A DNA stretch of 64,000 bases from Nocardia fusca NBRC 14340 (GTDB lineage Bacteria > Actinomycetota > Actinomycetes > Mycobacteriales > Mycobacteriaceae): positions 1 to 64,000 of the forward strand of contig NZ_BDCU01000022.1 of the NCBI RefSeq assembly GCF_001618425.1. The letters run 5' to 3'. The position numbers and the translations under genes were made by a program. Below are positions 9,316 to 17,913 of this stretch, piece after piece (position 1 is the first letter of the stretch; every line of letters starts with the position of its first letter). The notes under the pieces are model-generated. The model had not been told where the DNA came from. It made no database searches and was given only the letters and a program-made list of their open reading frames with translations.

Positions 9316-10041
9316 ATGTTCTACTGGCTGCTTAAGTTTGTGCTGCTGGGTCCGTTCATCCATCTCTACAACCGACCCGAGGTGGAGGGCGTGGAAAACA
9401 TTCCGGCCGAGGGCGCGGCCATCATGGCGGGGAACCACCTCTCGTTCGCGGATTGGCTATTCGCCCCGCTATCGAGTCCGCGCCGGATCAGCTATCTCGC
9501 GAAGGCCGAATACTTCAACACCCCTGGCCTCAAGGGGCGGTTCCAGAAGTTCTTCTTCAGCGCCTCCGGCCAGTACCCGATCGACCGCAGCGGTGCCGAT
9601 GCCGCCGAGGACGCGCTCCTCGCGGCACGCGCACTGCTCGACCAGGGCCGTCTGGTCGGTCTGTACCCGGAGGGCACCCGCTCCCCCGACGGCCGGTTGT
9701 ACAAGGGCAAGACGGGGATGGCCCGGCTGGCCCTGGAAACCGGAGTCCCGGTGATCCCGGTGGCGGTGATCGGCACCGACGAGGTGAGCCCGCCCGGACC
9801 GTTCCGGTGGAAGCGGCGCAAGGTGACGGTGAAGTTCGGTAAACCGATCGATTTCTCCCGCTACGAGGGTATGGGCGGTAACCGGTTCGTCGAGCGTGCG
9901 GTCACCGACGAGGTCATGTACGAGCTGATGCGGATGTCGGGCCAGGAATACGTGGACGTCTACGCTTCCAGCTTGAAGAAGAACGTCCCCTCGGGCCCTT
10001 CCTCCCACCTCCCGCGCATTCCGGAGTCCGCCGCGAGCTGA
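9316..10041 (+). CDS. 1-acyl-sn-glycerol-3-phosphate acyltransferase (PlsC type)
   Basis: Membrane-associated acyltransferase of 241 residues, Rv2182c-like, acting in phospholipid synthesis. The catalytic HX4D motif is NHLSFAD (H41, D46), followed by the acyl-acceptor site YPEGTRSPDGRLYKG. An N-terminal hydrophobic segment (FYWLLKFVLLGPF) anchors it to the membrane. AAGGA is just upstream of the ATG. It closes the envelope cluster that begins at 2345. Confidence 0.9.
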   Translation: MFYWLLKFVLLGPFIHLYNRPEVEGVENIPAEGAAIMAGNHLSFADWLFAPLSSPRRISYLAKAEYFNTPGLKGRFQKFFFSASGQYPIDRSGADAAEDALLAARALLDQGRLVGLYPEGTRSPDGRLYKGKTGMARLALETGVPVIPVAVIGTDEVSPPGPFRWKRRKVTVKFGKPIDFSRYEGMGGNRFVERAVTDEVMYELMRMSGQEYVDVYASSLKKNVPSGPSSHLPRIPESAAS

Positions 10042-10051
10042 GCGCGACGCG

Positions 10052-10057
10052 TACCAT
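10052..10057 (+). promoter_or_regulatory. -10 element, leaderless start
   Basis: TACCAT, seven bases before the ATG at 10065. There is no Shine-Dalgarno sequence. Confidence 0.5.
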
Positions 10058-10064
10058 TGATCGG

Positions 10065-10790
10065 ATGACGGTTCGCGCCAAAATCTGCGGTATCCGATCC
10101 CGATCGGACCTGGAAACGGTGGTGACCGCCGGTGCGGACGCCGTCGGATTCATCTGCGGGACAACCCATTACAGCGAAGACGCGTTGACGGCCGAGGTGG
10201 CCGCGGAATTGTCCGCGGCCACCCCGTCGTTCGTGAACCGCGTCCTGGTCACCCATCTCGAGGAGGCCGGCGCCATCCTCGACCTGGCCGACCGGGTCGG
10301 CGCGGACACCATCCAGGTGCACGGTCTGGTCGATCGCGCGACACTGCGGGCCGTCCACACCGCGGCACACGGGCGCACCATCGTGCGCGCGGTCCACGTG
10401 ACCGGCGCGGACGCGGTGGCCCGGGCCCGGGAGATCGCGGCGGACTCCGACGCGGTGCTGCTCGACTCCCGGACCGCCGACCGTCTGGGCGGGACCGGCC
10501 GCACCCACGACTGGTCGGTCAGCGCCCGGATCGTCCACGAACTCGCCCGGATGGGGCGGCCGGTGATCCTGGCCGGGGGCTTGAGCGCCGAGAATGTGGA
10601 GCAGGCGATCGCCGCGGTGCACCCGTTCGGTGTGGATGTGAACAGCGGGGTCGAAACCGAGACCGGGGACAAAGATTTCACGGCCTGCCAGGCCTTCGTC
10701 AAGACGGCACACGAAAGCGATCGGGGCCGGCCAGTTCCAGTCCCACCGCGCCGAGTACCAGAGCTCCAGCGAGCAGGGTCGCGGCGCTGA
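10065..10790 (+). CDS. Stand-alone phosphoribosylanthranilate isomerase-like (TrpF) protein
   Basis: TIM-barrel protein of 241 residues with the TrpF signature. The catalytic Cys is C8 in KICGI, the LLDSR segment supplies the acid, phosphate-binding GGTGRTHDW follows, and ILAGGLSAENV and DVNSGVE end the barrel. Most Mycobacteriales use the bifunctional PriA instead of TrpF, so a separate copy outside a trp operon is noteworthy. It could serve tryptophan synthesis or a related isomerisation in secondary metabolism. The last ~30 residues are Pro/Arg-rich and overlap the 3' end of the convergent transporter gene. Confidence 0.75.
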   Translation: MTVRAKICGIRSRSDLETVVTAGADAVGFICGTTHYSEDALTAEVAAELSAATPSFVNRVLVTHLEEAGAILDLADRVGADTIQVHGLVDRATLRAVHTAAHGRTIVRAVHVTGADAVARAREIAADSDAVLLDSRTADRLGGTGRTHDWSVSARIVHELARMGRPVILAGGLSAENVEQAIAAVHPFGVDVNSGVETETGDKDFTACQAFVKTAHESDRGRPVPVPPRRVPELQRAGSRR

Positions 10791-11583
10791 CAGCGGAGCC
10801 CACGACCGCCGCCCCGATCACCGTCGCCACCACCGCCTCGTTGAGCCCCACCAGTCCCGCGACCACTTCGTCCAGGTCGCGCAGCGCCAGCCAGTAGCAG
10901 GCGAACCCCGGGCCCAGGAGCACCGCGCCGATCCCCGCGAGGGCGAGCGCCTCGCTCGGCGCCGGTCCCGCTCCGGTGAGCGCGGCGAAGCCGAGCAGCG
11001 GGGCGCCCAGCACCGATGCGGTGAGCAGCTGCAGTCCGGCCGCGGCACCGCTGGACCGGCCCGCCGATTCCCGCGCCACCAGCGTGATCAGCCCGGCCAC
11101 ACAGGCGGCGCTGGCGACCGCCAGGACACAGCCGACCAGCGCCGATCTCCAGCCGGTCTCCGCCGGTTGATGCGCGGCGACCAGCCAGATCGCCGCGCCC
11201 ACGGCCACCAGTTCCGCCGCGACGGCGACCGTGATCGCCCGCCCACCCCGCACGATCTGCGTGATGATCATCAGCACCGGGGCAGTGAGGTGCAGCGCCA
11301 CCACCACGGGCAGCGGCCCGATATGCAGCGCGGCGACGTAGCACACGAGATTCAGTACCTCGAGGACGCCGAGCCGCAGGAACAGGCCGGGTGAGTCGCG
11401 CAGATCCCGCCACGGGTCGGTGCCGCGCACCGTCGCGAAGGCCAGCAGGGCCACCGCACCACCCGCCGCGACCGGCGCCGCCGCGAACCCCTCGGCGCCC
11501 ACCCCCGCGATTCCCGCGCTGGAGGCGCCCCACAGGCTGGTCGCCACGACCAGCAGGGTCAGGCCGCGACCGGTGCTCTTCAT
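10699..11583 (-). CDS. EamA/DMT-family transporter
   Basis: Integral membrane protein of 294 residues with about ten transmembrane segments in two EamA repeats (drug/metabolite transporter superfamily). Family members export amino acids, metabolites or drugs; the substrate is unknown. The ATG at 11583 overlaps the stop of the upstream gene (ATGA), so the two are translationally coupled. The 3' end overlaps the TrpF-like gene tail-to-tail by about 90 bp. Confidence 0.85.
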   Translation of the reverse strand: MKSTGRGLTLLVVATSLWGASSAGIAGVGAEGFAAAPVAAGGAVALLAFATVRGTDPWRDLRDSPGLFLRLGVLEVLNLVCYVAALHIGPLPVVVALHLTAPVLMIITQIVRGGRAITVAVAAELVAVGAAIWLVAAHQPAETGWRSALVGCVLAVASAACVAGLITLVARESAGRSSGAAAGLQLLTASVLGAPLLGFAALTGAGPAPSEALALAGIGAVLLGPGFACYWLALRDLDEVVAGLVGLNEAVVATVIGAAVVGSAVSAATLLAGALVLGAVGLELAGPDRFRVPS

Positions 11584-12893
11584 GACAGCAGGAAGGTCAC
11601 CACGGGCAGGATCACCGCGGTGAACGCCGCGAATACCACCGCCGCGGTTCGCGCCTTGGGCACCGACGGTAGCCGGGTCGCGATCCCGGTGTAGGTACCC
11701 AGCGCCACGAACAACGTTCCCCACACGACCAGCGACCGGCTCACCACGACACCGAGTTCGTCGGCGAACAGCACGGCCAGCATCGCGATGGTGACGCCGG
11801 CGGGCAGCGCCGCGGCCAGGGTCATCGCACCGGCATAGTTGTTCATCAGCACGACGTTTCCCTGGTACCCCACCACCTCCTGCGCGTCTCTGGGATGCAC
11901 GCCCTGTTCCCGGCAGATCATGTCGAACACCGTGGCGGGGTTGACCCGCTCGTTGACCACGCGGCGCACCGCGGTCATCGCCTCCAGTCCCTGCACCGTC
12001 GCGTACGAGGTCACGAAACCTTCGGTGGAGGTGCGGAAACCGCCACGGGCCGCCGCCAGGTCCTGCGTCTCCTGTAGTTCCAGGAGTTCCACCAGGCCGC
12101 GACGCACCCCGGGGTCGAAAACCGTCCGCTCGTCGGCGGTGACCACCGCGCAAACCGCCAGATGCAGGCTCAGATGCCGCCAGGTGTCGGCGACCTCGCC
12201 GCGGCGGAACGGTTCCTCCTCCACGCGTGCCTCGCCCCGCCGCAGTCCCTCCAGCATCCGCTCGACGGTCAGTGCCCGGACCCGGTCGACCCGTTTCCCG
12301 CCCACCACAGCGATTTCCGGCCGGGACAGCAGCAACGCGGCGTGCGCACAGGCGTATATCGGCTGAATGCGGGGATCGTCCTCCAGCAGTAGCGAAACCA
12401 CGAGGGAGGTGCCGTGCAGCAATGCCTCGGCGACCGATTCGTCGGTGGCGGCCAGACCCGCGAGCGCGTGCAGCGCGGCGGTGGTGGCGGTCAGCGATAC
12501 CGGTCCCACCGGGCCGGACAACCGCCAGCCCCGCGTCTGCGGGTCACGTTCGGACTGCAGTGCGCGCAGACATCCCACCACCGCCGGATCGGTGGGTGCG
12601 ACACCCAGGCAGCTCAGCGCCCGCAAGCGCCACGACAGGTCGATCGGGGACCGGAATTCCCAGGCCCCGCTCTCGGTGTCCACCACATCGCGTCGCACCA
12701 GGGCGCGCACCTCGTCGGCGCGCGGCACCGGACGGCCCGCGGCGGTGAGAGCGACCACCGCCTCGGCGGTGTTCTGCGGATTCGGTGGAACATCGGAGAC
12801 CCAGCCCCAGCCGACGCCGCCGTGCCGGTCCCCGAGCTGGCCCCGATGCAGCCAGTCCACGGCCCACCCGATCCGCTGATCGATATTGGACAC
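11580..12893 (-). CDS. Prenyltransferase/squalene-oxidase-repeat-like protein with C-terminal membrane segments
   Basis: A 437-residue protein. The N-terminal part looks like an alpha/alpha toroid of the squalene cyclase/prenyltransferase type (GWAVDWLHRGQLGDRHGG, then VGWGWVSDVPPNPQNTAEAV, then a STEGFVTSYATVQGL repeat). No DXDD cyclase acid motif is visible. The last ~90 residues are hydrophobic and should form three or four membrane helices. GTG at 12893 is preferred because GGGAGGGAGG lies just upstream. Coupling to the EamA gene suggests a shared pathway. Function unknown; possibly a terpenoid-binding or inactive cyclase-like protein. Confidence 0.7.
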   Translation of the reverse strand: MSNIDQRIGWAVDWLHRGQLGDRHGGVGWGWVSDVPPNPQNTAEAVVALTAAGRPVPRADEVRALVRRDVVDTESGAWEFRSPIDLSWRLRALSCLGVAPTDPAVVGCLRALQSERDPQTRGWRLSGPVGPVSLTATTAALHALAGLAATDESVAEALLHGTSLVVSLLLEDDPRIQPIYACAHAALLLSRPEIAVVGGKRVDRVRALTVERMLEGLRRGEARVEEEPFRRGEVADTWRHLSLHLAVCAVVTADERTVFDPGVRRGLVELLELQETQDLAAARGGFRTSTEGFVTSYATVQGLEAMTAVRRVVNERVNPATVFDMICREQGVHPRDAQEVVGYQGNVVLMNNYAGAMTLAAALPAGVTIAMLAVLFADELGVVVSRSLVVWGTLFVALGTYTGIATRLPSVPKARTAAVVFAAFTAVILPVVTFLLS

Positions 12894-13052
12894 GCCGACC
12901 TCCCTCCCATCCATCGAGCCGTATTCCACAGGCGCTCAAGGACTTCGACCACCCTACCGCCAAGGCAGCGCGCGGACGGACGTTTACGTCTACGCTGTGC
13001 ACCGAGGCACGGCGGCGGGAGACGTGCGGGCGGGGCCGGAGGGAGAATTTCG

Positions 13053-13814
13053 ATGTTCAGGACATTGCTGGGCGCACTGGGCGCGCATACCGCCGAGGTG
13101 GAGACCGAGTTGTCCACCCCCGGAGTGCAGCCGGGGCAGGCGGTGCACGGGATCATCCGGATGCGCTGTCACGATCGGCCGATCCGAGTGAAAGGCGTCG
13201 CGGTGGAATTGATCACCCGGGCCGAACGCGAATACGACGACGGCGAGGCGCTGGTGGATATGGCGTTCGCCCGGCAGCCGGTGTTCGGCCCGTTCGAACT
13301 GCTGCCCGGGTATCCACTGGAAGGCCGGTTCGAACTGCTCGCTCCGTGGGAGACGCCCATCACCTTCTACAACGGCCGGCATCTGCACGGGACCGCCGTC
13401 GCCGTCCGCACCCGGGTGGACGTGGACGGCGGCCACGACGCCACCGATACCGACCCCATCGGCGTGGGTGCGCTGCCGCCTCAGCACGTCGTGCTGGCGG
13501 CGGTGGAAGCCTGGGGGTTCGGCCTGCGGCACGCCGATGTGGAGGCCGGCCGGGTGGACCGGATCCCGCATTCGCTGCCGTTCTTCCAGGAGATCGAATT
13601 CGGCCCGTCACCGCGCTTCCCGCGCCTGAACCAGCTCGAGGTGACCTTCCTGGCCGACCCGCACGGTATGTACGTCGTCATCGAAGCCGACAAACGCGCC
13701 GCGCTCTTCGCACCCGGCCGCGATGTCATGGACGCGATCCGAGTCGATTTCGCCACATTCGAGCACGTGGACTGGGTGGAAGTGATCGGCCGGCGACTCC
13801 ACGCCATGGCTTGA
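13053..13814 (+). CDS. Spo0M-like (sporulation-control) arrestin-fold protein
   Basis: Cytosolic protein of 253 residues with the Spo0M fold. The N-terminus MFRTLLGALGAHTAEVET, the GxxVxGxIxMR block and the acidic late region (DWVEVIGRRLHAMA) match the family. Spo0M proteins have an arrestin-like N-domain and act in stress or morphology control in Bacillus; the role in Nocardia-type bacteria is not known. GGAGGG precedes the ATG. It is divergent from the prenyltransferase-like gene. Upstream in-frame codons are non-coding in character. Confidence 0.85.
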   Translation: MFRTLLGALGAHTAEVETELSTPGVQPGQAVHGIIRMRCHDRPIRVKGVAVELITRAEREYDDGEALVDMAFARQPVFGPFELLPGYPLEGRFELLAPWETPITFYNGRHLHGTAVAVRTRVDVDGGHDATDTDPIGVGALPPQHVVLAAVEAWGFGLRHADVEAGRVDRIPHSLPFFQEIEFGPSPRFPRLNQLEVTFLADPHGMYVVIEADKRAALFAPGRDVMDAIRVDFATFEHVDWVEVIGRRLHAMA

Positions 13815-13890
13815 GCCCCACCCCACCGACCAGCCGCACCGCCCCGGCCCCGACGCCGCCCCGGCGCCGAGTTCGGCGAGGCCCACAAAG

Positions 13891-13985
13891 GGTCGAGGCC
13901 CGTCCCGCCGTTCAGGCCTCGAAAGCGCATGAGCCGAAGGCTCGAGTCTCGAGGCCTGAACGGCGGGACCGAGGGGGCCTCGACC
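13891..13985. repeat. Long intergenic inverted repeat
   Basis: The arms are 13891-13922 and 13949-13985. The inner 13 bp (GTTCAGGCCTCGA and its exact complement) pair perfectly. The outer parts pair after a five-base offset (GGTCGAGGCC, GTCCCGCC). A small hairpin (GAGCC gaa GGCTC) sits in the loop, and a further 8-bp hairpin lies at 13988-14006. It could end transcription of the Spo0M gene, but a dispersed repeat element is also possible, since 25683-25730 shares blocks with it. Confidence 0.65.
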
Positions 13986-14054
13986 CCGCGGCGCCGCAGG
14001 CGCCGCAAATAAACACAGCAAAACCCAGTATCGCCACGGCAGCCCAGCTGTGGT

Positions 14055-14060
14055 TAGCTT
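14055..14060 (+). promoter_or_regulatory. -10 element, leaderless start
   Basis: TAGCTT, seven bases before the ATG at 14068. No Shine-Dalgarno sequence is present. Confidence 0.45.
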
Positions 14061-14067
14061 TCGTGCC

Positions 14068-15345
14068 ATGAGCACGCCGCACATCGTTTCTCCTACCGAG
14101 TACCTGCCTCGCGACACCGCGGATGTCGTTCGCACCGTGCGGAATTCCCGGGACCGCTCCAGGCCGCTCACCGTTCATGGGGGCGATCCCGCCACCGACG
14201 GCCTCACCCTGCCCGACCAGCAGACCGTGGTGTCGCTGCGCCGGATGAACGCGATCGTCGATCTGAATCTCGGCCGTCGCACGGTGCGGGTGCAGGCGGG
14301 GGCGCGCCTGTCCGATATCGACCGGCGGCTCGGCGCGCACGGTCTGGGTCTGCCCGTGGTCGGCGATCATCGGGATATCACCGCGGGCGGGTTCGCCTCG
14401 GTGGGCGGGGTGAGCACCGCCTCGCACCGGCACGGCCTGTTCATCGATCAGATCGTCGACCTCGAGTACGTGGATACCGACGGCCGGATCGGCACCTGCG
14501 GGCGCACCCACCACACCGAGCGGTTCCATCGCATCCTGGGGGCCGGCGGCCGGGCGGGCATCATCACCGCGCTCACCCTCGACACCGTGCAGGTCGACAA
14601 GGAAAACACCTGGCTGTCCACCGATTCGCACCGCTTCCTGGATTTCGACAGTTTCGTCGACTACGCCTACGCCGAGGTCACCCGTCCCCGGGATGCCGTG
14701 CTGCAGGTGGGCCGCTGGGTGGATACCGCCCCGCTCAAGGTGTCCCGTCCGGTGATCGCGGGTCAGGTACAACTGGGCACGGTGCGGTTCGGCCAGTGGT
14801 CCAGCCTCTACCCCACCGCGCCCACCCGCTCACTGCGGGCTCGTCGCGAGGTCGGCAGCCGGGCCCGGAAATCGCTGGGCGCCATCGCCTCGGCGACGCC
14901 CGGTAAGGCCGGTATGCCGGTCCGCAACGCCGCCGCGGGTGCGGTGATGTTCACCCCCAAGATCCTCACCCTGCGCGACGCGGAGTACCTCGCCGATACG
15001 GTGATCAGTTCCTCCGAGCGCGGCCCGGCCTACCGGGTGGGCGTATTCGCCCCGCTGTCCAACTACACATCGGTGTTCTACCGGCTGCACGATCTGTTCA
15101 ACGGCCATCGGGAACGCACCGGCTGCTTCACCGTGATCTCGGCCATGACCTACGGGGTGCGCTCGCCGTATCTGCGGGCCGAATCCGCCGCCAACAACCT
15201 GCCCGCCACCGACCACGGGCTGATCACCTTCACCTGCCGGCTCCGCCCGCACGCCCTGCCGTCGGAACAGCTGCGCGATATCGTCACCGGTATCGAGGAG
15301 ATCTGCCGCTCGGAGAACAGCATCCGCTACGAATCCGTCTACTGA
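14068..15345 (+). CDS. FAD-binding (PCMH/GlcD-type) oxidoreductase
   Basis: A 425-residue FAD-linked oxidase. Residues ~20-190 form the FAD_binding_4 domain: RPLTVHGGDPATDGLTLPDQ, then ITAGGFASVGGVSTASH and the LEYVDTDGRIGTCG segment. The C-terminal half is a substrate domain resembling cytokinin dehydrogenase or alditol oxidase relatives. The substrate is unknown. No covalent-flavin His can be assigned with confidence. The gene stands alone; a 700-bp repeat-rich region follows. Confidence 0.8.
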   Translation: MSTPHIVSPTEYLPRDTADVVRTVRNSRDRSRPLTVHGGDPATDGLTLPDQQTVVSLRRMNAIVDLNLGRRTVRVQAGARLSDIDRRLGAHGLGLPVVGDHRDITAGGFASVGGVSTASHRHGLFIDQIVDLEYVDTDGRIGTCGRTHHTERFHRILGAGGRAGIITALTLDTVQVDKENTWLSTDSHRFLDFDSFVDYAYAEVTRPRDAVLQVGRWVDTAPLKVSRPVIAGQVQLGTVRFGQWSSLYPTAPTRSLRARREVGSRARKSLGAIASATPGKAGMPVRNAAAGAVMFTPKILTLRDAEYLADTVISSSERGPAYRVGVFAPLSNYTSVFYRLHDLFNGHRERTGCFTVISAMTYGVRSPYLRAESAANNLPATDHGLITFTCRLRPHALPSEQLRDIVTGIEEICRSENSIRYESVY

Positions 15346-15378
15346 GCTGTGTCTATTTGCGCGCCTCCGGCGCGCGGG

Positions 15379-15955
15379 TCGGCCATCCGGAATGGGCAGA
15401 AGGTGGATGCTGTCGTGCGCCTCGACCAGCCTGGGTAGGTTCACGACTCTGTAAGTGCTCAATGGTCGCCACCCTCTGGACGGTCGGCCGCACACGCTCA
15501 GTCGCTGCGCTCCTTCGCTCCGTCGGTCCAGAATCGGGGGCGGGCCCCGACCACTGAGGTAGACCATCCGGAAAAGACAGAAGGTGCATGCTGTCATGCA
15601 CCTCGACCAGCCCAGGTGGGTTCACGACACTGTGAGTGCTCAATGGTCACCGATCCATGGACTGTCGACTGCACGCGCTCCAGAACCGGGGCGGGCCTGA
15701 CCATGGACCGCTGACCACCCGGAGTAGGCGGAAGGTGTTACGGGCGTGTGTCGGCCGAGCACGGGCGGACCGACACACCGTCAGTACTCACCGGTCGTCG
15801 CTCTACGAACGGCAGACGCCCCGCCCACGGACCCCGCCCCTCCGGGTAACACCTGAGGGGCGTGCCGACGTACGTCTTGGTCGGCGTGGGCGGGCTCACT
15901 TCACTGTAAGTGCTCAATGGTCGCCGATCTATGGATGGCCGACTGCACACCGCGG
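15379..15955. repeat. Cluster of degenerate ~120-bp repeats
   Basis: This intergenic stretch holds at least three to four diverged copies of one unit. The clearest marker is a core near GTAAGTGCTCAATGGTCGCC at 15451, 15632 (variant), 15780 (strongly diverged) and 15906. Copies 1 (15379-15499) and 2 (15562-15682) align along their length, sharing ATCCGGAA, AGAAGGTG, CTCGACCAGCC and GGTTCACGAC. The copies are not coding: they sit in different frames and contain stops. Confidence 0.7.
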
Positions 15956-15977
15956 GAGACCGCCATCCATGAGACGA

Positions 15978-16013
15978 GAAAACCCCGCTGCCCGGAAGGT
16001 CAGCAGGGTTTTC
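15978..16013 (-). terminator. Terminator hairpin of ctaF
   Basis: GAAAACCC-GCTG pairs with CAGC-GGGTTTTC (one mismatch) around a 10-base loop. On the minus strand the stem is followed by a short T run. It lies 40 bp past the ctaF stop. Confidence 0.7.
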
Positions 16014-16052
16014 GTCGTGGCGGGTACCGGCGCCGGCAGCGCCGCCACCGGC

Positions 16053-16469
16053 TCAGTGCTTCTCGGGGCCCAGGTAGTACTCGAAGACCAGGCCGCCGGC
16101 GGCGGTCAGGACCAGGATCACGCCGAGCGCGAGCAGCCACGGCTCGAAGAAGGCGAAGCCCAGGGCCGTCACCGAGGCGGCACCGGCCAGCAGGATGGGC
16201 CAGAAGCTGCCGGGCGAGAAGAAGCCCAGGTCTCCGGCGCCGTCCACGATCTCGGCGTCTTCGTAGTCCTCCGGGCGCAGGTCGAGCCGGCGGGCGACGA
16301 AGCGGAAGTAGGTACCGATGATCAGCGACAGACCGGCGGTCAGCACGATCGCCGTGGTGCCGGCCCATTCGATACCGGTCCGCGACTGGGCGGTGAAGAA
16401 GCCGTAGATGACGCCCACGAGAATGAAGAACACCGTGAGCAGTTCGAACAGCCGTGCTTCGATCCTCAT
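16053..16469 (-). CDS. ctaF: Cytochrome c oxidase subunit 4 (actinobacterial CtaF)
   Basis: Small membrane subunit (138 residues) of the aa3 cytochrome c oxidase in the actinobacterial bcc-aa3 supercomplex. Two N-terminal membrane helices ([36 protein letters not shown]), a hydrophilic loop ([16 protein letters not shown]) and two C-terminal helices match CtaF. It lies 13 bp downstream of ctaC, in one transcription unit. Confidence 0.95.
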   Translation of the reverse strand: MRIEARLFELLTVFFILVGVIYGFFTAQSRTGIEWAGTTAIVLTAGLSLIIGTYFRFVARRLDLRPEDYEDAEIVDGAGDLGFFSPGSFWPILLAGAASVTALGFAFFEPWLLALGVILVLTAAGGLVFEYYLGPEKH

Positions 16470-16482
16470 CTCAGATCAGTCC

Positions 16483-17571
16483 TCACTTGCTTTCGGTGGT
16501 GTCGGTCTTGACCGTGCGATCGGTATTGAACGGCTGGGTCGAGGTGGCCACCGGCGACTCACCGATGGACTCGAGCGCGGCGGCATTGGTCATACCCGAT
16601 TCCCGCGCCTGGATGTAGCGCTGGAACTTGTCCGGCGAGACCGCGCGAACCTCGAAGTTCATCATCGAGTGGAAAGTGCCGCACATCTCCGCGCAGCGCC
16701 CCACGAAGGCGCCTTCCCGGTCGATCTCGCTGATCTGGAAGACATTGTCGGAGTTGTTCTCCTTCGGGTTCGGCATGACGTCCCGCTTGAAGAGGAACTC
16801 CGGAACCCAGAACGCGTGGATGACGTCCGCGGCGGCGAGCTGGAACTCGATCACCTTGCCGGTCGGGAGCACGAGGACGGGGACCTCGGTGCTGCTGCCG
16901 ATCGTTTCGATCTTGTTGTAGTGCAGGTAGGACAGGATGTCGTTCTCGGGACGGCCGTGCACCGGGCCGGGCTGTTCGTGGCCGTGCTCGTTGACGCGCT
17001 CGGCGTACTCCTGCAACTGCTCCTGGTTCGCGTCCTCCCGGACGGTGTCGACACCGTTGTAGGTGAACCCGTTCTTCAGGTCGACCTCGCGGTAGCCGAA
17101 CTTCCAGTTCCACTGGAACGCGGTGACGTCGACGACCACGTCCGGGTTGTCGACCTTCTCGTGCACGTAGTTCTGCACGACCACGGTGAAGTAGAACAGC
17201 ACCGCGATGATGACGAACGGGATCGCGGTGTAGGTCAGTTCGAGCGGCACATTGTAGCCGGTCTGCCGGGGGAACTCCGGCGAATCCTTCTTCTTGCGGT
17301 GGAAGACCACGGTCCAGAAGGTCAGGCCCCAGACGAGCACACCCATGATGAGGGCGGCGACCACCGACCAGGTCCACAGTTCCCGCATCCGATGCGCCTG
17401 CGGGGTGACACCCGAGGGCCAGCCGAACCGCAACCACACGTTGTCGATCGAGCAGCCGGATACGAGCATGGTAGTGATCCCGAGGGACACCACCAGTCCG
17501 GCCCGCCGCAGGACACGACCCTGCCACCGGGCAGGCCGTGCCCCGATCTCGTCGCTCGCCTTGTGCGCCAC
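16483..17571 (-). CDS. ctaC: Cytochrome c oxidase subunit II
   Basis: Subunit II of aa3 oxidase, 362 residues. A lipoprotein signal with lipobox LVSGC, two membrane helices and a periplasmic cupredoxin domain are visible. The binuclear CuA ligands lie in CAEMCGTFHSMM plus the His of IHAFWVPEFLF. It receives electrons from the bc1 complex. The GTG at 17571 (VAHKASDEIG) is chosen because AGGAAGG lies eight bases upstream; the frame stays open further upstream but reads as low-complexity Arg/Gly. Gene order ctaF-ctaC divergent from asnB is as in M. tuberculosis. Confidence 0.93.
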   Translation of the reverse strand: MAHKASDEIGARPARWQGRVLRRAGLVVSLGITTMLVSGCSIDNVWLRFGWPSGVTPQAHRMRELWTWSVVAALIMGVLVWGLTFWTVVFHRKKKDSPEFPRQTGYNVPLELTYTAIPFVIIAVLFYFTVVVQNYVHEKVDNPDVVVDVTAFQWNWKFGYREVDLKNGFTYNGVDTVREDANQEQLQEYAERVNEHGHEQPGPVHGRPENDILSYLHYNKIETIGSSTEVPVLVLPTGKVIEFQLAAADVIHAFWVPEFLFKRDVMPNPKENNSDNVFQISEIDREGAFVGRCAEMCGTFHSMMNFEVRAVSPDKFQRYIQARESGMTNAAALESIGESPVATSTQPFNTDRTVKTDTTESK

Positions 17572-17913
17572 GCTCAACGCCTTCCTGGTCGCCACACATT
17601 CCGACACCGCATCCCCGTGGCGGGACCCGCCGCCGGGGATACTGACAAACAGCTCGTCCGGGCTTCCCGGGCGGCTCCGCGCACCGCGCGACACCACCCG
17701 GAACAGTCCGAGTACTACGCAGCGTAGACCAAACACGCGCCCGGTACGCCGTCGGGTCGGCTTCGACACTCCGTACAGTGGCGCACGGGGCGGACGGAGG
17801 TGTATCGCACGGGGAATCGATGCGTGCGGCATACTCGGACACTAGATTTCGCCCGCCGCGCCGGCTCCCCCGGGCGCGGATCCCCGACCAGTGGAAACGA
17901 GGTTAGCGCCGCA
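17572..17913. other. Divergent ctaC/asnB intergenic region
   Basis: A 342-bp region between divergent housekeeping genes; it must hold both promoters. I see no clear operator, repeat or small gene. Confidence 0.5.

Noticed and set aside
15346-15960. CRISPR array
   Set aside because: The repeats are long, diverged and irregularly spaced; there are no short identical repeats with unique spacers and no cas genes.
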